A program made the translations under genes and the position numbers. The notes under the pieces were generated by a model, which saw only the letters and a list, made by a program, of their open reading frames with translations, was not told where the DNA came from and made no database searches. Shown one piece after another: positions 52,280 to 61,775 of a stretch of DNA of 64,000 nucleotides. The DNA is from Acidobacteriota bacterium. GTDB lineage: Bacteria > Acidobacteriota > Blastocatellia > Pyrinomonadales > Pyrinomonadaceae. How positions within the stretch are numbered: the stretch's first letter is position 1; each line of letters opens with the position of its first letter. Where the stretch lies: NCBI GenBank assembly GCA_003223935.1, contig QHXQ01000018.1:62001-126000 (forward strand). The letters run 5' to 3'.

Positions 52280-54697
52280 TCAATCCGGCCACTTCCAGTC
52301 GCGGATTTCCGGCATGTCTTCGCCGTGCCGCTTGATGTAGAGTTTATGCTCGATGAGCTTGTCGCGCATGGCTTGTTTGGCGTGTGCGCCCACCGCAGCC
52401 AGCTTCGGTACGCGCTCGATCACGTCCATCACGAGATGAAAACGATCCAAGTCGTTTAAGACAACCATGTCGAAGGGCGTGGTGGTCGTGCCCTCTTCCT
52501 TGTAGCCGCGCACGTGCAGGTTCTTGTGATTCGTGCGGCGGTAGGTCAGGCGATGAATCAACCAGGGGTAGCCGTGAAAAGCGAAGATGATGGGCTTGTC
52601 GGTCGTAAAGAGCGAATCGAAATCTTTGTCTGATAGCCCATGCGGGTGCTCGCTCGTGGGCTGGAGCGTCATCAGGTCAACGACATTGACGACGCGAATC
52701 TTCAGGTCGGGAAAATGTTGGCGCAGCAGATCAACCGCCGCTAGAGTCTCTAATGTCGGCACGTCGCCCGCGCAGACCATGACCACATCCGGCTCTGCGC
52801 CCGCGTCGTTGCTCGCCCAATCCCAGATGCCGACGCCGGCCGAGCAGTGCTTGATGGCCGCATCCATGTCGAGATATTGCAGCGCAGGTTGCTTGCCGGC
52901 GACGATGACGTTGATGTAATGGCGACTACGCAGGCAATGGTCCGTGACAGAGAGCAAAGTGTTCGCATCAGGCGGCAGATAGACGCGCACGATCTCGGCC
53001 TTCTTATTCACCACATGATCTATAAAGCCGGGGTCTTGATGGCTGAAGCCGTTATGATCTTGCCGCCAGACGTGCGATGACAAAAGATAATTGAGCGAAG
53101 CGATGGGTCTGCGCCAAGGGATATGGCGCGTGGTCTTCAACCACTTGGCGTGTTGATTGAACATCGAATCAACGATGTGGATGAAAGCCTCGTAGCAGTT
53201 GAAGAGGCCGTGCCGGCCCGTCAGCAAATAGCCTTCGAGCCAACCCTGACAGAGATGCTCGCTCAAGACTTCCATCACCCGCCCGTCTGGCGCGAGATGA
53301 TCATCGGTCGGTAGAATCTGGCCGACGAAGACTCGATCAGTCACCTCGAAGAGCGCGTTCAAACGATTGGACGCGGTCTCGTCCGGCCCCATCACACGGA
53401 AGTTCCGACTCTCGGCGTTCAGCTTCATCACGTCGCGCAAGAACTTACCCATCACGCGGGTCGCTTCCGTCTCAACCCGCCCCGGCTTTCGTACGTCAAC
53501 GGCGTAATCACGAAAATCCGGTAGCTTCAGGTCTTTGAGCAACAAGCCACCGTTCGCATGCGGATTGGCGCCCATGCGGCGCGTGCCCTTGGGGGCCAGT
53601 TCGGCCAACTCCGGCCGCAGTCGCCCTTGCTCATCGAAGAGTTCTTCTGGCTCATAGCTTCTCATCCATTCTTCCAACAGCTTCAGATGTGCGGGCTTGC
53701 TGGCCAACTCTGCGAGCGGGACTTGATGCGAGCGAAATGAATTTTCCGCCGGCAGTCCGTCCACCTCTTTCGGCCCCGTCCAACCTTTGGGCGTGCGCAG
53801 GACGATCACGGGCCATTGCGGCCGTCCTGTGAATCCATTGGCGCGTGCGTCTCGCTGGAACGCGGCGATCTCTGTGAAGGCTTTGTCGAGCGTCGCGGCC
53901 ATGAGTTGGTGCATCTGTTCAGGCTCAGCGCCGGAGACGAAATAAGGCTTGTGCCCGTAACCTATGAACAAGTTCGTCAACTCCTCATCGCTCAGCCGCG
54001 CGAGCACCGTGGGGTTGGCGATCTTGTAACCGTTCAAGTGCAGGATCGGGAGCACAGCGCCATCACGCACAGGGTTCAGGAATTTGTTTGAGTGCCAACT
54101 CGCGGCGAGCGGCCCCGTCTCTGCTTCGCCGTCGCCGACGACGCAAGCGGCCAACAGATCGGGATTGTCGAAGACTGCGCCGTAGGCGTGCACGAGCGCG
54201 TAACCGAGTTCGCCGCCTTCGTGGATCGAGCCGGGCGTTTCCGGCGCGACATGGCTGGGGATGCCGCCCGGAAATGAGAACTGTGTGAACAGTCGCTTCA
54301 GCCCCGCTTCGTCTTGTGAGACGTTGGGATAAAACTCGCTGTAAGTTCCTTCGAGGTAGGTGTTGGCGACGAGACCGGGGCCGCCATGGCCCGGCCCTGC
54401 GATATAGATCATGTTCAGATCGTGCAGCTTGATGAGCCGGTTGAGATGCACATAGATGAAGTTGAGACCCGGTGTTGTGCCCCAGTGGCCGAGCAGTCTG
54501 GGTTTGACGTGTTCGAGTTTCAGCGGCTCGCGGAGCAACGGATTGTCGTAGAGATAGATTTGGCCGACAGAGAGATAATTCGCCGCTCGCCAGTAGGCAT
54601 TCATCCGGCGCACTTCTTCCTCAGTCAATGGTTGAAGCTCCTGCATCTCGTTGATAGCCATCTCTCTCGCCATCCTCTCTCGATTCGTTCCTAACAT
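52280..54697 (-). CDS. xfp: Xylulose-5-phosphate/fructose-6-phosphate phosphoketolase
   Basis: 805 residues, full length for the family. Landmarks: [66 protein letters not shown], the thiamine-diphosphate site ([20 protein letters not shown]), and [11 protein letters not shown] near the C-terminal domain. It cleaves xylulose-5-P or fructose-6-P with phosphate to acetyl-P and a shorter sugar phosphate in the cytoplasm. Initiation may instead be at the later ATG at 54661 ([12 protein letters not shown]), which has a GAGAGAG site. It is downstream of a single-domain receiver gene; no acetate kinase gene is seen in the window. Confidence 0.95.
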   Translation of the reverse strand: MLGTNRERMAREMAINEMQELQPLTEEEVRRMNAYWRAANYLSVGQIYLYDNPLLREPLKLEHVKPRLLGHWGTTPGLNFIYVHLNRLIKLHDLNMIYIAGPGHGGPGLVANTYLEGTYSEFYPNVSQDEAGLKRLFTQFSFPGGIPSHVAPETPGSIHEGGELGYALVHAYGAVFDNPDLLAACVVGDGEAETGPLAASWHSNKFLNPVRDGAVLPILHLNGYKIANPTVLARLSDEELTNLFIGYGHKPYFVSGAEPEQMHQLMAATLDKAFTEIAAFQRDARANGFTGRPQWPVIVLRTPKGWTGPKEVDGLPAENSFRSHQVPLAELASKPAHLKLLEEWMRSYEPEELFDEQGRLRPELAELAPKGTRRMGANPHANGGLLLKDLKLPDFRDYAVDVRKPGRVETEATRVMGKFLRDVMKLNAESRNFRVMGPDETASNRLNALFEVTDRVFVGQILPTDDHLAPDGRVMEVLSEHLCQGWLEGYLLTGRHGLFNCYEAFIHIVDSMFNQHAKWLKTTRHIPWRRPIASLNYLLSSHVWRQDHNGFSHQDPGFIDHVVNKKAEIVRVYLPPDANTLLSVTDHCLRSRHYINVIVAGKQPALQYLDMDAAIKHCSAGVGIWDWASNDAGAEPDVVMVCAGDVPTLETLAAVDLLRQHFPDLKIRVVNVVDLMTLQPTSEHPHGLSDKDFDSLFTTDKPIIFAFHGYPWLIHRLTYRRTNHKNLHVRGYKEEGTTTTPFDMVVLNDLDRFHLVMDVIERVPKLAAVGAHAKQAMRDKLIEHKLYIKRHGEDMPEIRDWKWPD

Positions 54698-54840
54698 AGC
54701 CCAACCTAAGCGAGCGACAGAATACTCCTTGCTCGACCGGTATTGCGCTTAGATTATAGATGGGCGCGCCTAAAAGTCTTCACTATATGGCGGGTAAAGG
54801 GCTTCGGGTCAACCTCAAGCGGCCCTGATCTTGGCGCAGT

Positions 54841-55209
54841 CTATGACTCGAATCGTTCGATCAGGTCTTTGAAGATTATCGTTAGCTTATCGAAGTCTAT
54901 GGTTTTGTCTAAGAAATAATCGGCCCCCAACGCCATGCACTTTTCCCTGTACTGTGGCAATTGGTGATTCGTCAGCATCAGCACGATGGGCGGGTGGCTG
55001 TCCTGTTTAATCGTTCTTAGCACCTCAATGCCACTGCCGCCCGGCATCTGTATGTCGAGTATCACCACTCTGGGTTTCAGGTCGCGTATGCCGGCGATGG
55101 CTTCGGCGGCGCTCCGCGCTTGTCCAACGACTTCGACGCCTTCCAACTCGGAAAGCATACTGACCAAGCGCTCGCGCAACGCTTTTGAATCATCAACGAT
55201 GAAGATCAT
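54841..55209 (-). CDS. Single-domain response regulator (receiver)
   Basis: 122 residues, a complete receiver: MIFIVDDSKALRERL, phospho-acceptor Asp in VVILDIQMPGGSG, Thr in VLMLTNHQ, Lys in YFLDKTIDFDKL. No output domain. It is closest in style to NarL-family receivers (VEVVGQARSAAEAI), so it may come from loss of a helix-turn-helix domain. It lies in a run of regulators and precedes the phosphoketolase gene by 143 bp. Confidence 0.9.
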   Translation of the reverse strand: MIFIVDDSKALRERLVSMLSELEGVEVVGQARSAAEAIAGIRDLKPRVVILDIQMPGGSGIEVLRTIKQDSHPPIVLMLTNHQLPQYREKCMALGADYFLDKTIDFDKLTIIFKDLIERFES

Positions 55210-55281
55210 GGTGACACTTACCTACAGCAATTAAAGCTGACTTCAAGATAGACTTCGGCGGCGGTCGGTGGCCATCAGTTT

Positions 55282-55860
55282 TCAGCCGACCAGTTTGTTA
55301 CTGATAGCGTAATGAGTCAGTTCGGCGTTGGTCTTCATGCCCATTTTTTCAAGGATGCGCGCTCGGTATGTGCTGATAGTTTTGGCGCTGAGCGATAGCT
55401 CTGCGGCGATCTGCCCGACCGACTTCCCGGAAGCGATCAGACACAGCACTTGATACTCGCGATCAGACAAACCCGCCAGCAGCACAGGCGTCAGATGCAG
55501 GTCGGGGTGCGCGCGGATCAGACGGCACATCGCGATGCCATCCATGCGCGGCATCACCACATCGCTGATGATCAGACGTGGTTGCTCCGCTTGCGCGACC
55601 TCGAAGCCTTCCTGCCCGTCAACAGCAGTTAAGACATGATAACCGGATTTACGCAGCAGGCGACACATCAACTCCAGTAGCTCCGGCTCATCGTTCACCA
55701 CCAGAATCGTGTTCTCGGCTTGTCTTTCTGGCGGGTCGGATGCTTGCTCGCGTGGCGAACCGGAGCGGGCTGTCGAAGATTCAGATGGCGCGGCGTGCAG
55801 GCTGGCGGGCGCGCTGTGCTGGCGGGCGGGGGTTGCTATTTTATGGCTCTGTTTAATCAC
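55282..55860 (-). CDS. Response regulator with truncated receiver fused to a LuxR-type helix-turn-helix
   Basis: 192 residues. After a polar N-terminal 50 residues, a CheY-like receiver begins (NTILVVNDEPELLELMCRLL) and reaches the phospho-acceptor Asp (LIISDVVMPRMDG) and beta strand 4 (LTPVLL). It then breaks directly into the LuxR domain (GLSDREYQVLCLIASGKSVGQIAAELSLSAKTISTYRARILEKMG). The rest of the receiver, including the conserved Thr/Ser and Lys, is missing, and the first acidic pair is Asn-Asp. The DNA-binding domain is very similar to that of the gene at 56319. Canonical phosphorylation switching looks unlikely. Confidence 0.85.
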   Translation of the reverse strand: MIKQSHKIATPARQHSAPASLHAAPSESSTARSGSPREQASDPPERQAENTILVVNDEPELLELMCRLLRKSGYHVLTAVDGQEGFEVAQAEQPRLIISDVVMPRMDGIAMCRLIRAHPDLHLTPVLLAGLSDREYQVLCLIASGKSVGQIAAELSLSAKTISTYRARILEKMGMKTNAELTHYAISNKLVG

Positions 55861-56318
55861 GAAAGCGAAAACGTTTTACCGCATCGCGTCTGCGTTGTTG
55901 TCCTGCTTGTGCGTAGCTTCCTATTATAGTGCGCTGTTGATGAGGCGGGGAGTGAGCCTGCCCAGACTCTCCTCCCCACACCTCCGGGCGCGAACCGGCT
56001 TGGATGCTCAGCTTGGCAGGTCGCGCTCGTTGCGGCGTGGCAGTTTGCCCCCTTGCCATTCTACCCACCGCAAAAGCCCATTTTCTGAAAGAGTTTTTCT
56101 TCGAGTGGGCGAAACCAAGAGGATACAGATCAGAGACCAAAACGAGTATCAGGATAGCTTTGATTCTTCTGTCCGAGATTGACTTACAACCTTGTCGGGA
56201 TTTGCCCTACACAACTCTGGCGGTTAGCGATTGGCTATGACTGCTACCAAGTCGGCCCTGCCAGTGGGGGCGCATGGTGCTCGACTATCCGTATCGAAGT
56301 TGTTGGCGTGCTGCTGGC
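55861..56318. other. Spacer without a recognisable gene
   Basis: About 460 bp between two response regulator genes on the minus strand. The short open frames on either strand give no protein-like sequence. It may hold the promoter of the truncated response regulator; I see no clear repeat or RNA gene. Confidence 0.5.
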
Positions 56319-56954
56319 TTAATCTACCAGCTTGTTCTGGATGGCGTAGTGGGTTAGTTCCGCGCTGGTCTTCATCCCCATTTTCTCTAACAGTCGCGCC
56401 CGGTAAGTGCTGATGGTCTTATCGCTCAATGAGAGCAGGTCGGCAATCTCGCTGACCGTCTTGCCCGAAGCGATCAAACGCAGCACTTCAAACTCACGAT
56501 CCGACAGCGCTTCATGCGGCGGGTGGTCTGTGCCCCTGCCCAGAGCGACCACAAGTTTCTCAGCGAGGGCGGGGCTGACATACTTGCCCCCCGCGATGAC
56601 TTTGTTGACCGCTTTGACCAACTCTGTGCGCGGGCTATCTTTGGTGATATACCCGGCCGCGCCGGCTTTGAAAGCGCGGCGCGCATACTGTTCTTCCGAA
56701 TGCATACTGAGGATCAGCACGGGCAGTCGGGGGCGAGTCTGCTTCAGTTCCTTCAAGACTTCCAGCCCGCTCCGGCCGCCTAAAGAAAGATCGAGGATCG
56801 CCACATCCCAAGCCTGCGCGCGCGCAAGTTTGAGCGCCTCTTGGGCCGTGCTCGCTTCGCCGAAGAAGGTCGGGCCGGGTTGTTCGTCGAAGATTCGCTT
56901 CACACCGTCGCGGACAACTTCGTGGTCGTCAATGATGAGGATTCTTTTCATCAT
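56319..56954 (-). CDS. NarL/FixJ-family response regulator
   Basis: 211 residues with an intact receiver (ILIIDDHEVVRDGVKRIFDE, Asp in VAILDLSLGGRSG, Ser in LILSMHSEEQYARRAF, Lys in GYITKDSPRTELVKAV) and LuxR-type helix-turn-helix (LSDREFEVLRLIASGKTVSEIADLLSLSDKTISTYRARLLEKMGMKT). It follows the MHYT/PAS histidine kinase gene by 68 bp and is its natural partner, but that kinase is frame-disrupted here. Its DNA-binding domain is nearly duplicated in the regulator at 55282. Confidence 0.93.
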   Translation of the reverse strand: MMKRILIIDDHEVVRDGVKRIFDEQPGPTFFGEASTAQEALKLARAQAWDVAILDLSLGGRSGLEVLKELKQTRPRLPVLILSMHSEEQYARRAFKAGAAGYITKDSPRTELVKAVNKVIAGGKYVSPALAEKLVVALGRGTDHPPHEALSDREFEVLRLIASGKTVSEIADLLSLSDKTISTYRARLLEKMGMKTSAELTHYAIQNKLVD

Positions 56955-57022
56955 CTACCCTTGGGACGGGCGAGGAACGTCCGCCTGTTGTGGCGCATTG
57001 TCAGTTAATTATAAGGCCGATT

Positions 57023-58828
57023 TCAGTGCTCCGCTTGGTCGGAGATAGGGACGCGGACGGTCAGCACAGTTCCCTGCCCGGCAACGCCAGCGATGTCAAT
57101 CTGCCCGCCAATGAGATGCGCGCGCGTTCTTGCATCCCCAACAGACCAAGTGAGCGCTGACTCGACTTTTCAGCCTCCGTAATGCCGCGCCCGTTGTCGC
57201 CGATCGTGATGACCAATGCGCCGCCTCTGTCTTCATCGTAATTTCAACTTTGGTCGCTTGCGCGTGGCGGAGGATATTGGTCAGGGCTTCTTGAAAGATG
57301 CGGAAGATGGCTGTCGCTTGCGTTTGATTCAGCGCGAGGTTTTCCAGCGCGCAGTCACATTGGCAGACGATGCCGGTGCGCGCTTGAAACTGTTGCGCCT
57401 GCCATTCAATCGCTGCGGCCAAGCCGAGGTCGTCCAACACGCTGGGCCGTAACTCCTGTGCAATCCTTCTGACGGCGCTGACAATTGTATCAGTCAGCCG
57501 CATCATGGCCGCTATCTGTTCGCGCAACGTTTGGAGTTGCGCTTCGTCTGCGGCGGCGGAAATGGTTTTATCCAGCCGCTCCAAATCCCAACGCAAGCTG
57601 GTCAGCACCGATCCTAGTTCATCATGTATCTCACGCGCGATGCGTGTGCCTTCCTCTTCTCTAGCGGATTGCAGACGCGCGGAGAGTGCGCGCAACTGTT
57701 CGCTTGTCGCTCTGAGACGCTCCTCCGCCCGCTTGCGTTCGGTGATGTCACGATAGATCGCATAGACCGCAATCTGGCCACCCGGTAAAAAGACAGGCAC
57801 ACGGATGATCGAGACGTGCAACCGACTACCATCTCTGCGCTGGCGCACACTCTCGGCATCCACGCGCTGTCCTTGCGCCACCAAGTGCGCGTAGCTCTCG
57901 TCTTCATCGCGCCACTCGTCAGGTATGATCAACTCACTGAGGCGGCGACCCAAAATCTCTTGCGGACCGTAGCCAAACACCTGCGTGAACTCTCTGTTCA
58001 CACGGACAACCCGATTGTCCATACTCATCAAGGCGACGGTCTGCGGCGCTTGTTCAAATAACTGGTCGAGCAACGCTCTCTGCTTCTGTAGTCGATCCAC
58101 CCCTGAGGTCAGGAGTGCGACGACGAGCACCATCACCGAGACGATGCTAATTCCAAGGATACCGAGCGACGAGATGCTGACGGCGTGGGCTAAGTCCGGG
58201 CTTGCGTTGGAATATGTATAAGTGACGGCGGCCATGGCGGTGTAATGCATGACAGGATTGGCCGCCCCGCGCAACACTGCGCTTCCATGATTGCGCCACC
58301 TGTTGCCGTGCGTGTCGGCGCGAAAAAGAAAACTCGGCGTTAGGGCCAGCAACGCAAGCACTATCGCCAGCACGACCGAAAGGTTCACGAGCGGGGACGA
58401 ATAATGGTGCATTGCTTCCATCCGCATCGCCGCCATAGCGATGTAATGCAGGCCCGAGATGCCCACCCGCCCAGACAGATGCTGGCGACCAGAGCGTGAG
58501 GCCAACCTACTTTGCTACGGCTCATGACAAGGAGTGCCGCGCCCGAACCGATGATGCCCACCAAGAGAGAAAGCAAGACTGTGGGCCAGTCGTACACGAC
58601 CGGAATCGGCAGACTGAAGGCCAGCATGCCGGTATAGTGCATAGACCAAGTGCCGATGCCATCCACCGTAGCCCCGATGACCAACCAAGCGAGCCACGTC
58701 CGCCCACGCGCAACGCTGACTCGTTCGGTCAGACCGCGCGCAGCATAGGCTGCCACGATTGAGATCAAGACGGACAGCGCAACCAAACGCTGATCGTAAT
58801 GAGCGATCAAAATCGCGTCTGGGGTCAT
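57023..58828 (-). pseudogene. MHYT/PAS sensor histidine kinase, broken by three frame changes
   Basis: The pieces join into one kinase of about 600 residues. Part 1 (58828 to about 58468) holds MHYT helices (GTWSMHYTGMLAF). Part 2 (about 58468 to 57225) has the other MHYT motifs (GISGLHYIAMAAM, NPVMHYTAMAAV), a PAS domain (VNREFTQVFGYGPQEILGRRL), a HisKA_3-type phospho-acceptor (IAREIHDELGSVLTSLRWDLERL) and the start of the ATPase domain. Part 3 in another frame gives ALVITIGDNGRGITEAEKSS and SLGLLGMQER, and after a further shift HLIGGQIDIAGVAGQGT, ending at TGA 57023-57025. The shifts lie in G-runs (about 58464-58472, 57219-57226) and in a CG-repeat (57117-57126). Confidence 0.8.
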
Positions 58829-59421
58829 AGCTTCGTCCTAGCAGGATGTGTCCGGGAATGCTATTGGGACGCCTGTACAGAACTTGTTGTCATGAGACTG
58901 TCCTGCGCTGTGCCACAAGGAGGCAGGGTTACTTTAGAGACCTCTCGCACTCTTGTCGAGGATATTGCGGCGCCAGCCGAATTGGTTAAGTAGAACCCAA
59001 GGTGCTCGTGCGCCGAGAGCCGGGCTAATGGACGCGCGGCAATTGCTCGCCTTTCGCGAGGCGCGGACACACTTGTCCGCGTCCGAGTTGTTCATGTCTC
59101 CGCATTATCATCTGCCGGCCGCACCGCTCAAGTTAACAAATAATTGCTTGCGGGTGGCGTGCATAGGTGTCAATCACCGGAAAGCGGGCGTTTCAGCAAC
59201 CCTAGAACGCCCCTTTCTGTTAATCAGTGCGCATAGCTTCGCACAGTGTTCGCACAATTGGAGTCTGATGCTTGTCCACTCTTGATCTAAATACAGAGTG
59301 GACAAAGGTGCGCGCTTACGGTTGACCCAAAAACCTTGCCGCCTAAGCTCGGACGCGCGTATGATGCGTCGCGTTTTGGTCGCACGTCTTCAACCTCAAC
59401 ATGCCCGAAAGGATGACCCTT
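58829..59421. other. Gene-free spacer between the kinase and the DUF4282 gene
   Basis: Nearly 600 bp with no credible gene. It separates divergent genes and should hold both promoters. AAAGCGGGCGTTTC (59181-59194) and GAACGCCCCTTT (59205-59216) form an imperfect GC-rich hairpin of unknown role. It also marks the border to the phage-like segment. Confidence 0.5.
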
Positions 59422-59739
59422 ATGTCAAACGGCAGTTACTTCAACTTCGACAAATTGATCAGCTCGTCGCTCATCAAGCTGACTTATACGCTCGGCATGA
59501 TGGCGCTCACGATCTTCGGCGTCGGCATCATCGGCTACGCGATCTACACATACGCGAACACGCCGCCGGCGCTGCAAAACCTACAACTCACCATCACGGT
59601 TTATCAGAGCGCCATCGGCATAGGCGCGCTCGTGCTCGGTAATCTCATCTGGCGCGTGTTATGTGAGACGTGGATTCTCCTATTCAGCATGCACGATCAA
59701 CTCATCGCTATCCGCGACGAACTGCGCGCCCGCCCATAG
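59422..59739 (+). CDS. DUF4282 membrane protein
   Basis: 105 residues from the ATG at 59422 (MSNGSYFNFDKLI); an in-frame ATG 7 codons earlier is less likely. Two membrane helices: LGMMALTIFGVGIIGYAIYTYA and SAIGIGALVLGNLIWRVLCETWILLF. The opening FNFDKLISSSLIKLTYTLG and the NLIWRVLCE stretch are typical of the DUF4282 family, whose function is unknown. Inner-membrane location. It stands alone before the phage-like genes and is probably chromosomal. Confidence 0.75.
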   Translation: MSNGSYFNFDKLISSSLIKLTYTLGMMALTIFGVGIIGYAIYTYANTPPALQNLQLTITVYQSAIGIGALVLGNLIWRVLCETWILLFSMHDQLIAIRDELRARP

Positions 59740-59789
59740 TATTTGTTTACAACTATGGAGTGAGGCGATAGGATTGCGCCGAGATGACG

Positions 59790-59815
59790 ACGGGCGTCCG
59801 TTCGTGAGCGCCCGT
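59790..59815 (+). terminator. Possible terminator hairpin after DUF4282
   Basis: ACGGGCG (59790-59796) pairs with CGCCCGT (59809-59815), 50 bp after the stop codon. There is no following T-run, so the terminator reading is weak. Confidence 0.3.
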
Positions 59816-59850
59816 TGCAATAGACGCGCTGCGCATGTCTCAATCCCCCT

Positions 59851-60105
59851 GTGAGCACTAAGCACGCCATCGAGCACGCCCGACAGCAAAACCGCGCCAC
59901 GCTCTTTCTCGCGCTGCATCGCTTGAGCGCGCGCATGGAAGCCCACGAATTCGCCGACTGTCTCGCAGATGTAGCGACGGTCAACGCGCGCCACGGCCCG
60001 TTCACTGAAGAAGAGCGCGCCGCTTGGGAGAGCCTCGGCGCGGCGCTGCAAGATTGGCTTGGCACCATACAACCTCAACCCACACCGGAAACCGCATCTG
60101 TCTAA
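59851..60105 (+). CDS. Small hypothetical protein at the phage border
   Basis: 84 residues from a GTG. The frame is soluble and mostly helical: ATLFLALHRLSARMEAHEFADCLADVATVNARHGPFTEEERAAWESLGAAL. Codon use fits the neighbourhood and the sequence looks protein-like, but I do not recognise a family. A perfect hairpin (60096-60115) covers its stop codon. It may be the first phage gene or a chromosomal remnant. Confidence 0.55.
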   Translation: MSTKHAIEHARQQNRATLFLALHRLSARMEAHEFADCLADVATVNARHGPFTEEERAAWESLGAALQDWLGTIQPQPTPETASV

Positions 60106-60115
60106 AAAGACAGAT
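60096..60115 (+). terminator. Perfect stem-loop over the stop codon of the small hypothetical gene
   Basis: ATCTGTCT-AAAA-AGACAGAT: 8-bp perfect stem with a four-base loop. It overlaps the TAA and would end or protect the transcript; a following T-run is absent, though TTTTT occurs about 12 bases later (60129-60133). Confidence 0.5.
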
Positions 60116-60177
60116 AGCAACGAGCGCGTTTTTGACGGCTACCTTATGGCTGGCTGATTACCTCATGGATGGTTTGA

Positions 60178-60594
60178 ACTTTCCTTGTCGCTTGCCGCTT
60201 CAAACCGCAAATAACGCCCCGCGCCGCTCTGAAACGCCTTTTCCTCGAGGCTTATCTCGGCGAAGCGAACTTCAACGCGACGGAAGCCGCGCGCATGGCT
60301 GGCTACTCTGAAAAATCTGCTTCCTCAATTGGCTGGGAGAACCTGAGAAAACCTGAGATTGCGGCTCACATTGAACGGCGCTTAGCTGAGCTAACCATGC
60401 CCGCAAGTGAAGTCCTGAAACGATTAACCGAGCATGCGCGCGGTTCGTTACTCGGTGTTGTAGATGAAAGCGGTCGGCTCGAAATGCGCCGCGCGAAATT
60501 TGAAATCAAATCCTTTTTCAAATCCTTAACCTCGCCCTTGCAACACATAGCGATCACTTGTTGCGCGCTTATAGGTGCGCGGAAAATCAAATAG
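60178..60594 (+). pseudogene. Phage terminase small subunit remnant
   Basis: The open frame (stop at 60175-60177 just before it) encodes the DNA-binding part of a terminase small subunit: LKRLFLEAYLGEANFNATEAARMAGYSEKSASSIGWENLRKPEIAAHIERRLAELTMPASEVLKRLTEHARGSL. The first ATG (60295) falls in the middle of the helix-turn-helix, and no ATG, GTG or TTG exists before it in frame, so the 5' end is damaged or begins at CTG 60229. An upstream ATG in another frame (60165) suggests a one-base shift. The C-terminal half is short and ends in an unrelated-looking tail. No large terminase gene follows. Confidence 0.65.
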
Positions 60595-60605
60595 ATTGAG
60601 GTGGA

Positions 60606-60887
60606 ATGATGCCGAAACAGACGAATAAGCTCACTTCTGAGCAGCTTTTCAAACGCGCGGGCGGGCGACGGCGCTACAACCTTGAGCGACAAGACGCAGC
60701 TTCGAAGCGGCGCGGCGAAGTGCGCCGCCTGCTCGACCTGTACGGGCGCGAGCGGCGCGGCACACAGGCGCGGATTGCGCGCGAGTTGCACGTAAGCCGC
60801 ACAACGGTCTGCCGAGATGTGCAGATCGTCAAGCTGCTCGACTGGACGCTGAAGCATCCGGCGAAGGCGATCAAGTTGCTGTGGTGA
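60606..60887 (+). CDS. Small helix-turn-helix protein (phage region)
   Basis: 93 residues after a GAGGTGGA ribosome site. The middle (VRRLLDLYGRERRGTQARIARELHVSRTTVCRDVQIVKLLD) is a good winged or homeodomain-like helix-turn-helix, with ARIARELHVSRTTVCRDV as the recognition part. The N-terminus is basic. It could be a phage regulator or a second DNA-packaging-related DNA-binding protein. Two ATAACGAGTA repeats lie just downstream and might be its sites. Confidence 0.65.
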   Translation: MMPKQTNKLTSEQLFKRAGGRRRYNLERQDAASKRRGEVRRLLDLYGRERRGTQARIARELHVSRTTVCRDVQIVKLLDWTLKHPAKAIKLLW

Positions 60888-60947
60888 TAAGCCGGCAAAT
60901 AACCCGATGCCGCCGACCGGGAGCAACTGAAATTGTGACCCGGAAAA

Positions 60948-60977
60948 ATAACGAGTATTGAATACAGATAACGAGTA
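60948..60977. repeat. Pair of ATAACGAGTA direct repeats
   Basis: The 10-mer ATAACGAGTA occurs at 60948-60957 and 60968-60977, spaced exactly 20 bp start to start, in the spacer before the next small gene. Spacing near two helical turns suggests a protein-binding pair, possibly an operator for the HTH protein encoded just upstream. Confidence 0.45.
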
Positions 60978-61002
60978 AGTAACGCGAGAATTGGAGCCAA
61001 GT

Positions 61003-61224
61003 ATGGGCCGGTCAAACATCGCTGAAGTCGGCAAACGATTTTCCACTGAGCATCAACCGGCGGGGCGGGGCCGCCCGAAGGGGTCACGCAACTACAAGAC
61101 GATCCTTCGGGAGCGGTTGCAGGCGCAAGAGCCGGCCACACCTGAAGAGGTGATCGAAGAAATACTTGAAACCGTGTTCGGCAAACGCCGGGCGCGCCGC
61201 TCGGTGCGCCGCCGCCAAAAGTAA
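61003..61224 (+). CDS. Small phage protein resembling DUF5681
   Basis: 73 residues from the ATG at 61003, which has TTGGAG upstream. The N-terminus (KRFSTEHQPAGRGRPKGSRNYKTILRERLQ) resembles DUF5681 proteins often found next to terminase genes in prophages; the basic GRGRPKGSRN is AT-hook-like. The C-terminus is acidic then basic. Role unknown. Confidence 0.6.
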   Translation: MGRSNIAEVGKRFSTEHQPAGRGRPKGSRNYKTILRERLQAQEPATPEEVIEEILETVFGKRRARRSVRRRQK

Positions 61225-61234
61225 CGCACAAGCA

Positions 61235-61684
61235 ATGCGAGAACCCCACTTGATGAACGAATCCATTGACCACGCGCCCGACGGTGCAGCCAAGCAGCGC
61301 GCCCTCGTCGGCTTGCGTCGGCGGCGGTTGCTCCTGCGCCTCGTCGCCGAGTATGTGGCGCTCTTGCCGCGCCACCCTGAGTTGCGGCGCGAGATACAGA
61401 GCCACATTGACGATCTCTTGAGCCTTGCCAGCCGCACGCGCGATCACGAACGCCAGCTTGTGCTCGACGCGCTCAAGCGTTGGGGCTTGCCCGGCTTAAC
61501 CCTCGACGATCTGCGCGATGAAACGATGCTCAGCGAATGGACGCTGCACGCCGTATTGTCTGAGTTGCGGCAACAGACGCCCGCGCTCGTTGGGCGGGAG
61601 AAGCGCGCGCCCGTCGGCGGCATCGGCGCGCCCGCTTACATCTATTTTCTGCTCGACCTACCGATCTCACAAAAAGTCGCGTAA
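61235..61684 (+). CDS. Hypothetical helical protein (phage region)
   Basis: 149 residues from the ATG at 61235; the ATG at 61253 is equally possible. The sequence is helical, LRRRRLLLRLVAEYVALLPRHPELRREIQSHIDDLL, then a winged-helix-like C-terminal part (LVLDALKRWGLPGLTLDDLRDETMLSEWTLHAVLSELRQQTPALVG) that resembles a DNA-binding domain. I do not recognise a family. It lies 10 bp after the DUF5681-like gene. Confidence 0.6.
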   Translation: MREPHLMNESIDHAPDGAAKQRALVGLRRRRLLLRLVAEYVALLPRHPELRREIQSHIDDLLSLASRTRDHERQLVLDALKRWGLPGLTLDDLRDETMLSEWTLHAVLSELRQQTPALVGREKRAPVGGIGAPAYIYFLLDLPISQKVA

Positions 61685-61775
61685 GGTGTGCCACACTCAA
61701 CATTCGCGCGCTGTAGAGATGCGCGCCCGCGCTCACACAGCATGACCGTTAATCCACAACTGAAGAGCACACACG

